The notes beneath the pieces are model-generated. The model was not told the origin of the DNA, did not search any database, and saw nothing but the letters and a program-made list of their open reading frames with translations. Shown here piece after piece: positions 1-12,978 of a stretch of 64,000 nucleotides of DNA; the stretch's first letter is position 1, and the number at the start of each line of letters is the position of its first letter. A program made the translations under genes and the position numbers. The stretch spans positions 1,052,858 through 1,116,857 of the forward strand of contig KB291798.1 in the NCBI GenBank assembly GCA_000328365.1, written 5' to 3'. This DNA comes from Capitella teleta. Lineage: Eukaryota; Annelida; Polychaeta; Capitellidae.

Positions 1-3000
1 ATAGTGGATCTGACTTTCAGAATACCTGATGAGATTAACATAGAAATGAAGCCTCTGTGCCGCGATGCAGTTAGCGTGAAAACAGCAATTGTACTTTCCA
101 GGGCCACAAAAACTTGGCACACCAACAGATAGCAAGAGGCGGGTTATCGATTGGAGACGGCATGAACATGGGGCAACGAGTTCGTGTTTCGATAGACGTT
201 GTCGGCTCCTTCAATCGAAGCCTGATGATCTCAAGGACTCTAAGGACCTGAAGATGCCCACAAGCCAAGCAAGCAGTCTCTGTCTCTATCGGGCCATTGC
301 GTCGTCCTTTACAATACAGCCCGGGGCAATGGACTGAGAGATGAATGCAGCAGACATAACTTATACGGGGTTCAAGTGGGCATAGTGAGTAAAATGAATA
401 TATAAAGTCTTGGCGTGCCGGACAAATGTGTGATGCGATTTGTGGTCGTATAGCAGATTCACGAATTAAATGTAATTGAGACATTTCTATGCGCATTGCA
501 AGTAGCTGAGGGAGATGTCTGAAGGGAAGAATTCACGCGAAGGATTGCGTCGTCTCCATTAGACGCCATTGTTTAAGAGTCGACAGAGGCGACCCTTGCT
601 GCGGTATTCTGATCAGAAATTCGGGTCACTTGGATCGGTCTCCTCGGACTCATCGCGGTGCATCCCTTCGTAGAGACTCCTGTCTTTGTCGTTTTCCTGG
701 AAGCATCAGCCAAAGCAAACAAATCAGCCCACCGAGGGAATGCCTGCCCCAATATGGAGAGGGAGCAGTGGCTGAGACAAATGCGTCTGAAAAACTATGA
801 ATATTCATGAGCCTATTTTGGCGTGAAAGCTGAAAAAGCAAGAGACATTTCCTTTTGTGGGATTGTGAATCTGGGTGACGTTGTGGCACTCGATGTTGTA
901 TTCCTGGCGTTGGAGGCACACAGCCCTGGAGGGTTGAGAGGCATATATATTGCATGACTCAGAACCATCTAGGAATGAGGCATAAAATACACACGCAATA
1001 TACTGCAATATGTTCATGGCACATCTCTGCCACGGAATAGTGAATAACCAACCAAGTATTGCTGCATTCGGATGCAATATTGCCAGCGAACCTTTTTTCC
1101 CTTCAAAATCACGAGTCCGAGGAAAGGATTAATGCAATCTAAGAGATCAATGGGGACGGCTGAGGAGCACCAAAGGAAGGCAGGAAATGCGGAAAGGACG
1201 GTGTCTTGGGGGGGGGGGGGCTGGGTGGCTTGCATGTTGAAGTAAACGATTAAGATTCTCATCCTGCGCCAAAGGCACTATGGCACATCCTCACATTTGC
1301 AGTTATTCAGTCTTATGGAGCCATGGTAAGGGTTAGAGCACATTATATATACGTCAGATCAGAACACGGATAGGGAATTGAGATCTGGTGTTCATTATCC
1401 CAAAGTGTGTACTAAGTAATGTAATGTAACAAATTGGCCAAGATCACTCTTTTTCAGAAGGGAAAAAAAAAAAAAAAAAACCCACTTTGTTCAAATAGCG
1501 GAAACCTCGACGTAATAAATGAAGCTTGGAATGTCTGAAAAGACACAGTCCCCGTCCGAAGAGCTTTTCAGGGTTTTGGGTTGAAAAGGAACATCTGCTG
1601 TTGGCAATGTGTTCTTGAAGGTCGAAGAACAGTGTCTTTGATACTTTGAAAGGGAATAAATTAATATTGATGTCGTACTGAAACGAAAGAGTGTCTCTAT
1701 GCGTATTTCTGGCACGATGTCCTGTGGCCATGAGTCAAAGAAACTGCGAGGTCATACTTCTTATTTGCGTTTACAAGAACAACAACAAACAGTGCACTAT
1801 ATGGAGAATGAAGTAGCCATGGTCATTAGTTACTAACATGGGCTTGATACTAGAGGAGGTGACCGATAATGTGCTTATACACATTGGCCCTATTGATCTG
1901 TGTTGACAGCAATCGCACTGACAATGAGTGAAACAACCACAGCCACAAATCACGAGGAAAGTGAAAAAATGTAACGAGCCTGCACATCATCGGTGTCATG
2001 GGTTTCAGAATCAAGTAGATTGCTTCAGGATGAGCTATATGCATTAACGAAACTATATGCGAGAACCCTGTATGGGGAAATGGGACTACACTGCGTTATC
2101 AATCCACTCGATCTTGTTGGGTTCGTTTTGGACGAAATCAGCAGAGCGCTGTTTTGGATGCTGCGGCTGACGTGCGATCTGACTCAATATTATTGGATGT
2201 GCTTTCCCTTTTGGCATTCTGCTGTGTGCTATACAACACAAGCACTGTGCATATTGGGGTCATTATTTATATTATAAAGTGTTATACGAGTACCGTAGAT
2301 TTGAGCTCAGTTTCATAGAAATAGCAGCCGTTGGGTGATCATACGAAATTGACATTGGCTAGCGGTTTTGTCTCAGTAAAGCATACTAGGTGTTATCTAA
2401 TTGCCTAAATATCTATGAACTATACACATAAACGCATAACGCCATTGTAAGCATCGAAGTGATTCCTTAATGTGTACGACTAATCCAACAATTCTGAGCA
2501 GTCCGGTAAAATGTTTTATTCAATTTATATGTACGTCTTAAAGGATATCTTTCATTCCCTAGTGTCCATATAATATTATATTAATGGCAGAGATAATACA
2601 ATATTGTCTCATATGCTTAATAAAGGTCGATCGGACCTTGTCTGCAGGCGACACGATTCGTGTCGAGTACAATATGATGGATAGCGCTACATGATTATGA
2701 GGGCACAACATTGATTGAAGGTTCATATGTTCACTGAAATATTAATACATTGCAAAATATTCCACAAAAGAAATTAGATAAGAATTGGGTGTCGAAGACA
2801 ACAAATATTAATAAATCTTAGAGTCGAAATTATGTAATATCGCATGCATACTACAGGGACAAGAAGTGTAAATTTCTACACCGAAGTGGACTCATCAACA
2901 CCTGAGGACCCACCTTGCACCTTCTGTTCAAATACTGTCCCTCCGGAGGAATCTCGGCGCCAAGAGCATTGGTGGGGCACAGAGCTACACTAGAGACAAC

Positions 3001-3470
3001 CATAAAGAACCAAAATACCCCTGAATGGGGCCTATTCTGAGAAACAGAGAAATGACGCGGTTCGTTCTGGTAGTATATAGGGTGCAAATCATGTAAGCTT
3101 GATCATGCGTATTTAAACCTATTATAGAAATATACCGCGAGCTGAAGGGTTCAAGGATCAATGCTATTATATTCTTTACCCATCGTTGTTGTGTTCTTGC
3201 CCCTGCGACAGAAATAGTCACCGTTATCAATCCCGCGGATTGATCAAACCAAAAAAGTTAATCTAAATCACGAGAGATACCAACGACAGTTGTGCAGCGT
3301 GATTGAGTAGCATCAGCAGCCTGGAAGTTCCTTTGGCATTGTATTAATCCGCATTATCACAAACGAGCGCTTCTTCCAAATGCAGGAGTAATCACCGGGA
3401 ATTGCAGCAATCATCCGTTTATCTTTCAACGTCTAAATCTCGACAAATTCCACGACGGAGTGACAGAACA
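1..3470. other. gene-free stretch, start of window
   Basis: I find no supportable gene here. Several open frames of 60 to 140 codons exist on both strands, but none has recognisable motifs, a codon pattern distinct from its other frames, or good flanking splice sites. The stretch holds a G-run near 1208-1220 and an A-run near 1463-1480. From about 2280 to 2850 the sequence is very AT-rich. Confidence 0.6.
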
Positions 3471-3474
3471 AACA

Positions 3475-4150
3475 GATGAACGCTGAGGACACGACGTCCA
3501 AGTTCAAGGAGATAGCCATCGGCTATGTTTAGTCGGCTATTTATAGAATTGATCCGGAGTTGGAACCCGCATTTGAAATTCTATTAGGCGGACAAAATAA
3601 TGGGGCGGTCACCTCAGGATGTCATTACAGGGAAGCAATGGTGTCGGAATGGAACGCATTTTATGTTCGTTTGTTCGGAATCAACAGGTGAAGGAGTCAC
3701 AGGAACATTTCGAGTACCTGTATTTGTCATATTTGGATCCTCTCGCAAACCACAACCACCAATGCGCAACCTGACGAAGAACGAGCACAGGGAATTACTA
3801 ATGAGACATCAAATACAATTTCCCCCTCTCTCTTACGCTATGGAGCTCCTTATTTTTTCTTCTGTTACACATTTTAGCTGGGAAAAACCTTATATGATCA
3901 GCGCGAAAGGGATCAACAGGCAAAGAGGACCGCTGTAACGAGGGAATTTTCGATGCAAATGCAATTTATAACCGAGGTCTGCAAGATATCGAACAATGGA
4001 AACTTCAAAAGAAACGCTGATCCCGGTAGCAATAATAAAAGAACATCAATGAGGGGTGGGCGAAGGGGTCTCGCATCACACAGTAACATAAGAGGCCTAT
4101 CTGCTCTTATTCGTTGTCTTAGCAACAAAGCAGACCTCGTTGATATATGA
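3475..4150 (+). pseudogene. possible decayed coding region, unidentified
   Basis: From about 3477 the plus strand reads like coding sequence (an ATG followed by NAEDTTSKFKEIAIGYV). Further coding-like stretches follow in shifting frames to about 4150, including one containing IDPELEPAFEILLGG. Composition is richer and less homopolymeric than in the flanks. The reading is interrupted, so this is at best a relic. No family was recognised. It could be an old mobile-element open frame or chance open sequence. Confidence 0.2.
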
Positions 4151-4460
4151 CCCTCTCGGCATTTTTGTATGTGCGGCAGACAAGAGCATATCTCAGATGC
4201 CTTCCATGCGGCTTAGTGAACTAATCGCGTGATACGAACGATAATCTTTTACTCTAAAAAGGTTCTACCATGGTGCCAAAAGACGATGAAATAATCGTGT
4301 ATACATATATATACATAATCGAATGAGTAGTAAATGACGTCATTGAATAATGCTAGCTGTAATTCTCGATAAATAGCAGTTGGTAATAATGTGCAGCGCA
4401 TTGCAATCACTGTATACACGTGCAATCCGTGCTCCCAGTGCAAGTGATAGCACTGCATAA

Positions 4461-5027
4461 TTGATAAACCCAGAGATGAAGCCGCACAAGCTGCGCATAG
4501 CACTTCCTCTGGTGACAACGCTGCCTGGCAAGAAGCACTTACTCAACCACAAAACAATATTTGCTTTGATGTGTGGATGGTGCGAAGGAGATCAGCTATT
4601 CAAAAGATCTGAGCGGATCTCCCCGATAAAGAGCAACGAGGGATGTCCCGTCAGATCGAAGCAGACGTCAGGCCAGCCGAGCCGCATCCGCGCCGATCCA
4701 TATTCATCTGATCACATTCACGACGCCGCTGTAAAAGCGCACGAAAATCCTCCATCCGAAGGATCGAGAGCCGACCGCACACAAATCCCTAGAGCACACA
4801 AAAATCCACATAAACCAAACAGAACCTCTGACGTCATCAACATTGGTGCACTTACAGAAGATGGAAAGAAAAATAAGAGGTGGGGTTTGTATTATGAAGC
4901 AATGAGGTTTATATGGGAAGTGGGTTGGGCCTCGCCGGTAGGGGGCAAGGTCAGTGACAGCATGAATCACGACGTTTATGAATCCCGGCAAAGCATCCTT
5001 CAGCTAATGGACCAGCGCAACTGCTGA
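4461..5027 (+). other. 188-codon open frame, unassigned
   Basis: This is the longest uninterrupted frame in the first 15 kb. It is rich in Lys, Arg, Ser, Pro and His, with no hydrophobic segment, cysteine pattern or repeat. No family is recognised, and the promoter and splice context are unremarkable. A frame of this length is not surprising by chance in 64 kb. It is recorded only because nothing else explains the stretch. Confidence 0.15.
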
Positions 5028-5665
5028 TCCAGAGTGCCCGACAAATAGCGAGCATGGTCATAAAAGGCAGCTCAGTGTCTGGTGGAGCCCAGCTTTTGCA
5101 CCGCTTCTGTGCGACGTGTACAATGACACAGGGACCATATAGATGGCCCCATCCATCAAGCATTGATGACCGTTCGCTCCGTCACACAATTGTTACACTT
5201 TCTGTAATGCAATTGCTTCTGAGAAGTCTCAACTCCATTTTAGAGAATTTCGCTGCTAAAAGCATTTCTGAGCAGAGTATAATTTTGCACGGTTCCGTAT
5301 CGGTTCGTGAAGTTCGCCAAGTTCCCATTTTGCGAATATTTCACTTGTTTCGAGACCGAAAACACAGCAACTGCTTCCTTTACAATCACTTGCCTCGTTA
5401 AATGGTCTCGCTGGGGCGGGATCATTAAGAGTTTATCACTAAGAAGCAGCGCAGTTATACGCAGCAAAATGTTCGCGTATTCCCTGTCCCGCAGGGCCCA
5501 CAATGCACAACATTGCGAATTTTTATTGCACACTTTTCTACTATAGTATCGGGCTGTGCGAAGAAAAAGTAGCATTAGGTCACAGCAATGGTAGAGAGAA
5601 AATTATGTGGTTATCAAGTCTGCAGTTTAACTTCACTGATTCAGTGAGTTGCATGAGGCGCAATA

Positions 5666-5805
5666 GGGTTTTACGGTTCCACCAACCTATCCCGGTGATA
5701 TGAGCGCCAGAACAGAAGCCCAGAACGAGGTTGCCCATTACATTTTATTTTATTATTCCGATAAGTCCGTTATCATGCATAATCCCATAGGCAGTAGTTG
5801 AGCAG
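5666..5805 (+). repeat. dispersed repeat family R1, copy 1
   Basis: A GC-richer block that opens with ttttacggttccaccaacc and carries gcgccagaacagaagccc. The same block recurs at 56942-57112, with the later landmarks (the ATAAGTCC-like, catgcat, ccatag.cag.agt and gcagttgg blocks) in the same order, so about 140-170 bases are shared. A third, shorter and more diverged copy lies near 42425. By eye the first 75 bases of copies 1 and 2 agree at roughly four in five positions. Confidence 0.6.
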
Positions 5806-5879
5806 TTGGAAAGTTATACAGAATCAACATATGATTATAATTTAAATTTCATTATAGTGATGTATCGCAATAACGACCG

Positions 5880-5975
5880 TCGACCGATCAGGTCTCAAAC
5901 CCTGGACCTACACGGTCGCCACAGGATTGCCGCCAGGGGTCGAACCGACTGAGCTACGTGGTGCCCCTGATTCAT
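5880..5975 (-). repeat. tRNA-derived SINE fragment
   Basis: On the minus strand, TAGCTCAGTCGG (5956 to 5945) matches the tRNA/RNA polymerase III A box. GGTTTGAGACC (5901 to 5891) matches the B box. The A-to-B distance is about 55 bases, ten more than in a typical tRNA without a long variable arm. The A box is followed directly by a second B-box-like string, GGTTCGACCCC. The cloverleaf does not close well, so this is read as a SINE head rather than a working tRNA gene. Confidence 0.5.
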
Positions 5976-6331
5976 TGTGTTCATATACATCTTCGAAATA
6001 CCTGTTCATTTCGATAAGACCGGGATATTGTTCATTTGAATACGACAGCAGCTGTTGCATGGGGTGTGTCATTTCTGCGCAGCTGCAATGTCAGCAAATG
6101 ACGGTCTTCGGCCGCCCCCACTCCCCATGCATGCGTCGTTGCCAGCAGCACTGTCCGCAATATCTCTAATCTCGGCGCACACAGCCCCATCGTCCAGTCC
6201 AAGCTTGGTTGAGCATGGCTAAATGTTGCCCAAGTGCCGGATTAAACCTATAAATAGTCATATCCCCAAAACAACGAAAACGCTGCTGGTGATGTAGACG
6301 CATCAATCACACAGCTAAGGACATCGCCGCC

Positions 6332-6360
6332 CCTGCTGCTGCTGCTGCTGCTGCTGCTGA
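6332..6360. repeat. CTG/CAG microsatellite
   Basis: About eight to nine tandem CTG units. A serine-rich frame on the minus strand here is a by-product of the repeat and shows no other sign of coding. Confidence 0.8.
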
Positions 6361-6499
6361 TGCGGCGTATGGCCGAGCAGAGCAACGGGAGAGCACTGGG
6401 CGGTTGATCTACTGGAACGGTCTGTCTGGCCATCGTATTGTGTCTCTAAATATGACCACACTGACCCCCACTCTGGCTTGTTTAGCTTCGGCAGTGGCC

Positions 6500-8560
6500 T
6501 AATTCACCCCTGGGCTGACCACTACGACTTGTGTCTATACTGGAGGACTGGCCAGTCAAGCATCTTTGCAATGCATAAATACAATGATGCTTATTCTTAA
6601 TATGCATTGCACCACTGACGGCCCTTGTCCATTTCGAGGAAATTTGGGATTTATCCCCGGGCGTCTTCGTCGGCATCTCCCAGATCATAATTAGAACCCA
6701 TTCTATTTGACAGCTGCAATGGATTCCATCTCATTCAATGCTTATTCATAGTCCCATTTATTCATCTCATATCCATGTCTCACGTCTTTCGCGATATACA
6801 ATACACTGGGTCAATCTATACAGTCAATTGATTTACAATGGGATTTACAACGAAAAACAATACGTCAAGAACATTTGTAAGATACAGGACAGTTTTTTAT
6901 AGCGTCTTTTCGCTGCAAGAAAGAGAGTGAGCGAGGTAGGGAAAGAGATAGCCAGAGTACACGACTGGAGATGTGTATCGCAGTAATGGTTTTCTATTCT
7001 TTTCGATTCATCTCACGTCTTTATAGTCTAGCGGGGACGAACACCGGATCGATTGAATCAGACGTCTGTACATGTGTACACAAATTCGCTATTGCTTCTG
7101 TTTGACATTGAAATATGCAGTGACATAGGATTCGCATTACGTATAAAATATTGGCTGATGCATTCATCAGTTCTGATGGCATGTCAGACTGTCCCTTCTC
7201 TCCGAGGAATCGCCAGTTGTGATAGCACATCAAAGATTATGCTGGCACAGTCTCAGTTATATGCTCCCAGCAATCAACCTAGCTTACCATTTCACCATGC
7301 ATTGGGCATAGGGTGAAGAGGGCATTTTGATGACCGGGCGCGCGTGTGTAATTATCCGAAAGTCCCGAGAAGAGCGGAGGTAACCAACCCTGGCTGGCAT
7401 TTCAAAGTCATCGCCGTCGACGTTGGTTATGCATCATTTGTCGCATCATATCACCTCATATATTTTGCATTCGAGGGGAACTAGCGCATCCGAGCAATAT
7501 TACACAAGTCGTATTGCTAAGAGAAGGCCTTAAGGGACAGGACCCGCTTCGAATTCAGCTCAGGGGGTAGGTAAGACTGGCTGCATTGACGGGGTAATTT
7601 AATCAGACCCTGTTCGCTTGGCATCCGTCTTGATCACGGACGGAAATAACAATTTCAAAGAAAGCAGAAATCGCTGAATTTGGTGAGATTAGAAACAACG
7701 AAATACCTTTGACGGTTCGCCTCGGCCGCGGGGTGCTCCAAAATGACCATTAAAATCCTGCGTTTAACTATCGCGCTGGAGCAAAGAAATCTGTTACAGA
7801 GTTATGCAATAAAAAAAAAAAAAAGTACAGCATGATGGGCTTAATGCAAGCACACATGTTCATATGGAAATTCCCCCGCAAACACAACCCGCAAATACAA
7901 CGATAAGCGGCTGGTGTTGTTCTGAACATGATTAATCGCCTGTTGATTGTGCTGAGTGGCATTGTGACTGTGATTTGCACATTGCTCATGCTGACGGTGA
8001 CTTTGCGTGGCAAATTACTGTTTTGTGAGGTGTAAATGATTACATGTACATTACACGCAAATGGACCGAATAGGAAATCGAAATCGCAACCTGCAATAAC
8101 TCGCACAATGGATATGGACAACATGAATGTTCTGAGTGTCATTGACCTGTGTGTCTCAATGATATTGTGATAAGATAGGCATTTTATTTAAGGTGGTTGC
8201 AATGGCTAATGCAATATTCTTATTCGATGTCAAATATGATTGAGTGGCTGATCGAAGAAGGCGCAAGAGAGCAAGAGCATTGTTCCAGATCATCATGTGA
8301 CTGCCTCAATTAAGCCAGACGTTCGCCATTCGCAGCATTATTTAATGAATTAATGATGATAAGCATTGATCAGAGGGGAAAGGCAAACAATCCATTAGAA
8401 CAATCATCATTACACGCAAATAGTCACGAGTCATCACGAGAAACAGACCGGAGGATGCCAAGTTCTAAGCGTAATTCAAAATTTCAACTGCAATGGGGTC
8501 GATCGACTTGCAAAGCCTCTCAAAAGGTGGCGCTTGGTCGCGGTCCGCGTATCTCATGGC
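6500..8560. other. gene-free stretch
   Basis: No coding exon, RNA gene or recognised transposon could be supported. There is a short A-run at 7809-7824. Base composition is mixed, with scattered CpG and no long open frame that stands out. Confidence 0.5.
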
Positions 8561-8573
8561 TACCCTGGGAATT

Positions 8574-8814
8574 CAAACGAACCGTTAAAATCCAGGGCAT
8601 CGATCAACGCGTACAGAACACTCTGGTCAAGATGATCCAGGCGATCCACTTCCAGGATCGACGCTAATCCCTCCGTCTGACCATCGGTCGAGGCGGCCAC
8701 GCTGTCTGGTCGAGGAGAGCCATGGCTATTTTTATTCGCATTGCAAGCAGGAGTAACACTTCGGAGTAGGCCTGATCGATTTTTAGTGCCCTCGATTTCG
8801 GAAGAAAACTTCAT
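8574..8814 (-). CDS. candidate first coding exon, minus strand
   Basis: A minus-strand frame starts with ATG at 8814 (MKFSSEIEGTKNRSG...) and runs 241 bases to a GG|gtagcc donor at 8574. The encoded peptide is acidic and hydrophilic, ending ...YALIDALDFNGSFEFPG, and the block is richer in GC than its flanks. An in-frame upstream ATG at 8937 is possible. No downstream exon was found on the minus strand within the window, and no family is recognised. It may be an isolated first exon of a gene running left out of the window, or chance. Confidence 0.2.
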
Positions 8815-9049
8815 CTTGTAATTAATGCTTCCGAGTCGATCACAAATTCTGAGAATTACACAAACGATGTGACGAAATTGCAAAGAGAAACACACTAAAT
8901 AACAAGATGACCATTGATGGCCACGCAAAACACTCATTCATATCCGTCACCGGATTAAGGTGCCAGGCAAGAAAAAAAAAACTGAAAAACATAAAAACCT
9001 AGTGATGTTTTTTTTTTTCCGAGTAAGAAGGATTGATGTCTGTCTGGGC

Positions 9050-10150
9050 GAACCGACCAGCTGCATCCCGAAGCTTCCAGCCATGCGCTATGTGCGACGC
9101 GCTCTTTTACTGCGGCCCGCACGAGTAACCAAAGACCAAATCGCATTCAAAACGCAGATACGGACGTGCGAAACGTGCGTGCAAAACCCACCTGTTGAAA
9201 ATAGGATCAGCGCCGATTATCCACATCAGCTAGTTGCGCAATGAGTTACTCCACGTAACGTCCCGGGCCAACAGAGGAGGCAACGTGAGGCGGAGGCAGC
9301 AGCAGTAGCAGCAGCAGCGCGGGGCAATCCGAACATAAGTGCCGCTGCCCTGGCCCAGGTTCTCTTGCAAGTTCGCAAACTCTGGCAATGAATCAGAGCA
9401 ATTAACTAATGAGAATGAGTTGCGTTGATCCTGGGAGCGGGAGGGTAGTGGTGCAGTTTGGGTCCGGGATGAGGAAACCTGTGACGCTTTGCCTTATGGC
9501 CACACATACACACTCGGCGCCGCCCCATCCATATGTATAAGAAGCGCTATTGATCAGCTTAGAGCGGGCAAGACTGCCGCCGCGGCTGCGACTCGACTGC
9601 TTGCCGCTGCGGCTGCACAGGCGCCGCCGCACTAAAAAAGACTCGTGCATACCGTACACAGTAACAGACGACCGTCTCAGCTAGCGCAGGACTTGATCGC
9701 CAAATGACCAATGTTGTGATTGAGGACACGTAGTATTGCGATCACGGTCTTCACCAGGTCTCCTGCATGATAGACTTGAAGAATATAAGTCATCCATCAG
9801 GGCGGAAGCTGACACTGCCAACCGCTTCCGGTCCTCCTCGTGACCCTCGACACCCACGCGGTCGGCCTGCGCACCCCATTATCGCCCTCCTTTTGCCCAT
9901 TAGGCGCGTGTCGGAGGTTATGGATGGGATGAGCGTGTTTGTCGGCCCCTGGAATTCAATAATGCTGCTGTTTATGCTTGGAAGACAGACGGCAGCAGCA
10001 GCAGAAGACAAGGACTTGTTGATTCTGCCGCCTCCTCTTCTCTTGGTTCACTCGCGATCGTCGCTGAACGGCGCTGTTGGAACGCGGCGTCAGAGATTGC
10101 TCAGCAAACCTCTCATTCTGAACCATGTTGAACGAGAACCGTGTTAGATG
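9050..10150. other. GC-richer block, promoter-like, no gene resolved
   Basis: This block has more CpG and GC than its surroundings and includes CAG-type short repeats near 9297-9322. A TATAAGAAG string at 9536 is followed by a GC-rich stretch, which resembles a core promoter plus 5' untranslated region, but I cannot attach it to a coding exon. Several frames are open on both strands (for example 9767-10147 plus), as expected for GC-rich DNA with few stops. None looks like a real protein. Confidence 0.25.
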
Positions 10151-11630
10151 TTTAAGGTTTCTCAGAGCTTGTCAAGTCATCATGCGTTTCAGAAGCATCA
10201 AGGCGTCACGCCCTCTTTTTGGGTCTGATGTGCGTATCATGTTCTTCTAGTCTGTACGTTATGATATTTTGCATGTCACGATATAAGAGGCTGAGAGTAA
10301 CATAACTCACAATGAATGCTCTCAGTCGAACCTCTGACTCGAATGTTTATTCGACAAAGTTCCCGCACAATGGGACAATAATGCCAACTTGGTACATGTA
10401 CCAAAAAGTGAAAAAAGTATGAGGTAGAGAACTATAGACCTATTAATCTCCTTGGTGGATGATATTTAGAAATACTTGTAAATACTTGTATTGGCGGCAA
10501 GGGAGTCCAGTGGAGTCTAAGCAGCAGCTTATATTTGGAAATGATGATGACCTTTAAACTTTTTCACGATTTGATAAATAGTCACACAATCAGTAAATAA
10601 AGAAGCACTCCAAAATATTAAAATCAGGATAAAAGTTATTCTTAGCATATAACATCATAAGCCTCGCGGACAAGGCGGGAACAACACTTGTGTGGGAGCA
10701 ATTATTGGTTATCACATAGATATATCCTTATGTTTCTCCTCGCTTACACGAATATAAACACGTTTGAAACTTTGACCTCTTTCTTAACGTTGCGAGATTG
10801 TTTTATTATTATATAATAAAATCAGCATCACTCCTTCAGTACCACAAATAATAATACCTACATTGGAGCATATTTATTTTTCAGACATAGATCTGAACAA
10901 AGAATATTAACCTCTCCATTATGCAGAATGGAAGTCAAATAGTATCCCCTTTAAGACTTATTTTGATGCTAATTAGTTTTGGGCTGTTGTAACTCCAAGA
11001 TTATGTGACCAAAAAGCTTGTTGATTTGATCGATTGGGAGATGCACCATTCCAAATGACAATTAATAATCATGATGTCATTTCCTGAGATCGAACAAACA
11101 AAATAATGTGCTCGTTTATTGCATGACCATCACCCTCGGAGCCCTGTAACAATAATAATAACGATCGCTTTATTCGTGCAAATTTTGGCATTCGTTTACA
11201 TTGGAAAGATGAAAGAGAAAGAAGGAGGGGTGAGAAAAAAATAAGGAGAAAAAAAAGCCAGACAAAGAGAGAGTGAAAAATGAAGTTCTTCAATTTCGAA
11301 CGGTGCTGATACTGATGGCAATTGACAAATTACTATGTAATTCTATTATGCTATCACATGTGGAGCTGTATAGGGTTTTTTTTTTTTTTTTTTTAATTCT
11401 AGTGACGAGTCGATTTAGATTTAGTCGATTTCGTAATGATGTGACCGTTATGATTTCACTCTGACGTTATGATTAACTGCATGCGTTATGAACTCATAAA
11501 CTATGACTTACGATAAATCTGGAGCAAAGAAATGATTAGGAGAAATTGAGATTGCAACTTTTAATTAACAAATATTTAGCAACGTGTAGAAGTCTAAGGA
11601 GGCTGGATTTCTTTAATTAACTCTAGCTTC
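10150..11630. other. AT-rich gene-free stretch
   Basis: AT-rich sequence with no supported gene. A T-run lies at about 11377-11394, and a purine-rich tract (GAAAGAGAAAGAAGG and similar) near 11208-11260. Confidence 0.5.
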
Positions 11631-11638
11631 GAATGCGC

Positions 11639-11872
11639 GCGGTCTTTTGTCAACAATTCATTAAATATCATCACAAGCACACCAACAACAATGCCTTAGT
11701 CGATATCCACGGTCTATTGATTTTAGGAGTCAGCCAAGCTCTGGTCGCGGTCTTTTGTCGGTCATTCATTAAAGATCATCACAAATACACCAACAACAAT
11801 GCCTTATAGCTTAGTTGAGATCCACGGTCCGTTGATCTGTGGAGTCAGCCAATCAAAGCTCTGGTCGCGGCG
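11639..11872 (+). repeat. tandem repeat, two copies of about 115 bp
   Basis: Two adjacent copies begin with cggtcttttgtc. Both carry attcattaaa.atcatcaca, acaccaacaacaatgcctta, atccacggtc and ggagtcagcca, ending agctctggtcg. Small indels separate them. No terminal inverted repeats or coding content were seen. Confidence 0.7.
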
Positions 11873-12030
11873 TAAACAGAGGAGATATAAAGGCTGCCGA
11901 CTGCTTTGTGGGGACGGGGATGTTTTGATGCTTTGTAAACTACTCTCTCTCTCTCTCTTTGAAGTTACCAAACTGAGAAATATGCTCGTCGTAGTTTTCG
12001 ACTTCGAGCTACAGATCAAAAATATGTCTC

Positions 12031-12200
12031 GGGGACTTCGAAAACACTTCGACACAAGGATAAATTCGAGAATGAGACGTTCGACGGACGGATGTTAATG
12101 CTAATAGTAAAGTATAGGAGAATTGTCGGGACTTCGAAAACACTTCGACACAGGGAGACATTCGAGGGACGGACGTTCGATACATCGAGGTTTTACTGTA
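12031..12200 (-). mobile_element. pogo/Tigger-type DNA transposon end fragment
   Basis: Read on the minus strand, the right edge is TA followed by CAGTAAAACCTCGATG, which is the typical terminal inverted repeat of pogo/Tigger elements (Tc1/mariner superfamily, TA target site). The subterminal block containing acttcgaaaacacttcgacac occurs twice, at 12031 and 12128, as in elements with duplicated subterminal repeats. No transposase frame and no partner terminus were found, so this is a remnant. Confidence 0.5.
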
Positions 12201-12978
12201 GTTTCAATTTAGTGTTTCGTAGTTGGAATGGACATGCCATTCCATCGCGATTAGCGAATGGCGATGGAAAGTGACTGTGCAACTGCCGCGAAATTGGGCA
12301 CACAGAAACGTCTTCTGGAGAAAGAAGGAAGTACTGGTACCATGTAGTTGAGAACGAATTTCACTGAAAAGTTGAAAGTTGAATCAATCTGAAATGGACT
12401 TGGAAGATTATGATTCTCATGTCTCGATGGCACAATTAATGGTGGTATCAGTGTTGCAGCACCAGCAGCGATGCTCACATATCAATAGATTAATAGAAGA
12501 CATATGTGTATAGACGGCATCAATTGGTGCGCAAATATGCTGCGTCCCCATAATAACAGGTGTGTGCAGTCCGTGAGGACATACCTGGGTGTAAGTTATA
12601 TGCATCAAGGCGTGTTCAATTATTCATCATCTGTACATATGTAATCATTTAGTATAGATAGTTTGGTTCGTATTTCTTCCTATCAGACATAACCAACAGT
12701 AAAAATATATTTCACGGAATAAATAATATATAATACATAATACAATATTTTCGTTGATGCTTGATTTATCCATGGTTGGCAGGCAGGGGTACTATGAAAT
12801 AACTAGAGCTTACCGAATTAACTTAATATTGTGCTTGAAAAAAACCCATAATAATACGTGTATTAGCACCATATATGGCCGATATAGCCTGAGATATCAA
12901 GACCAGCTGGACCACGTATTGCATACTGGACGTGGCAGGGCCTATCTCACTAATATCATGTTACCGTACCACATGTAT

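Noticed and set aside
71-496. 141-codon minus-strand protein
   Set aside because: No recognisable features; length is compatible with chance in this much DNA.
9767-10147. 126-codon plus-strand protein
   Set aside because: The block is GC-rich with both strands open, and no motif, conservation cue or splice context was found.
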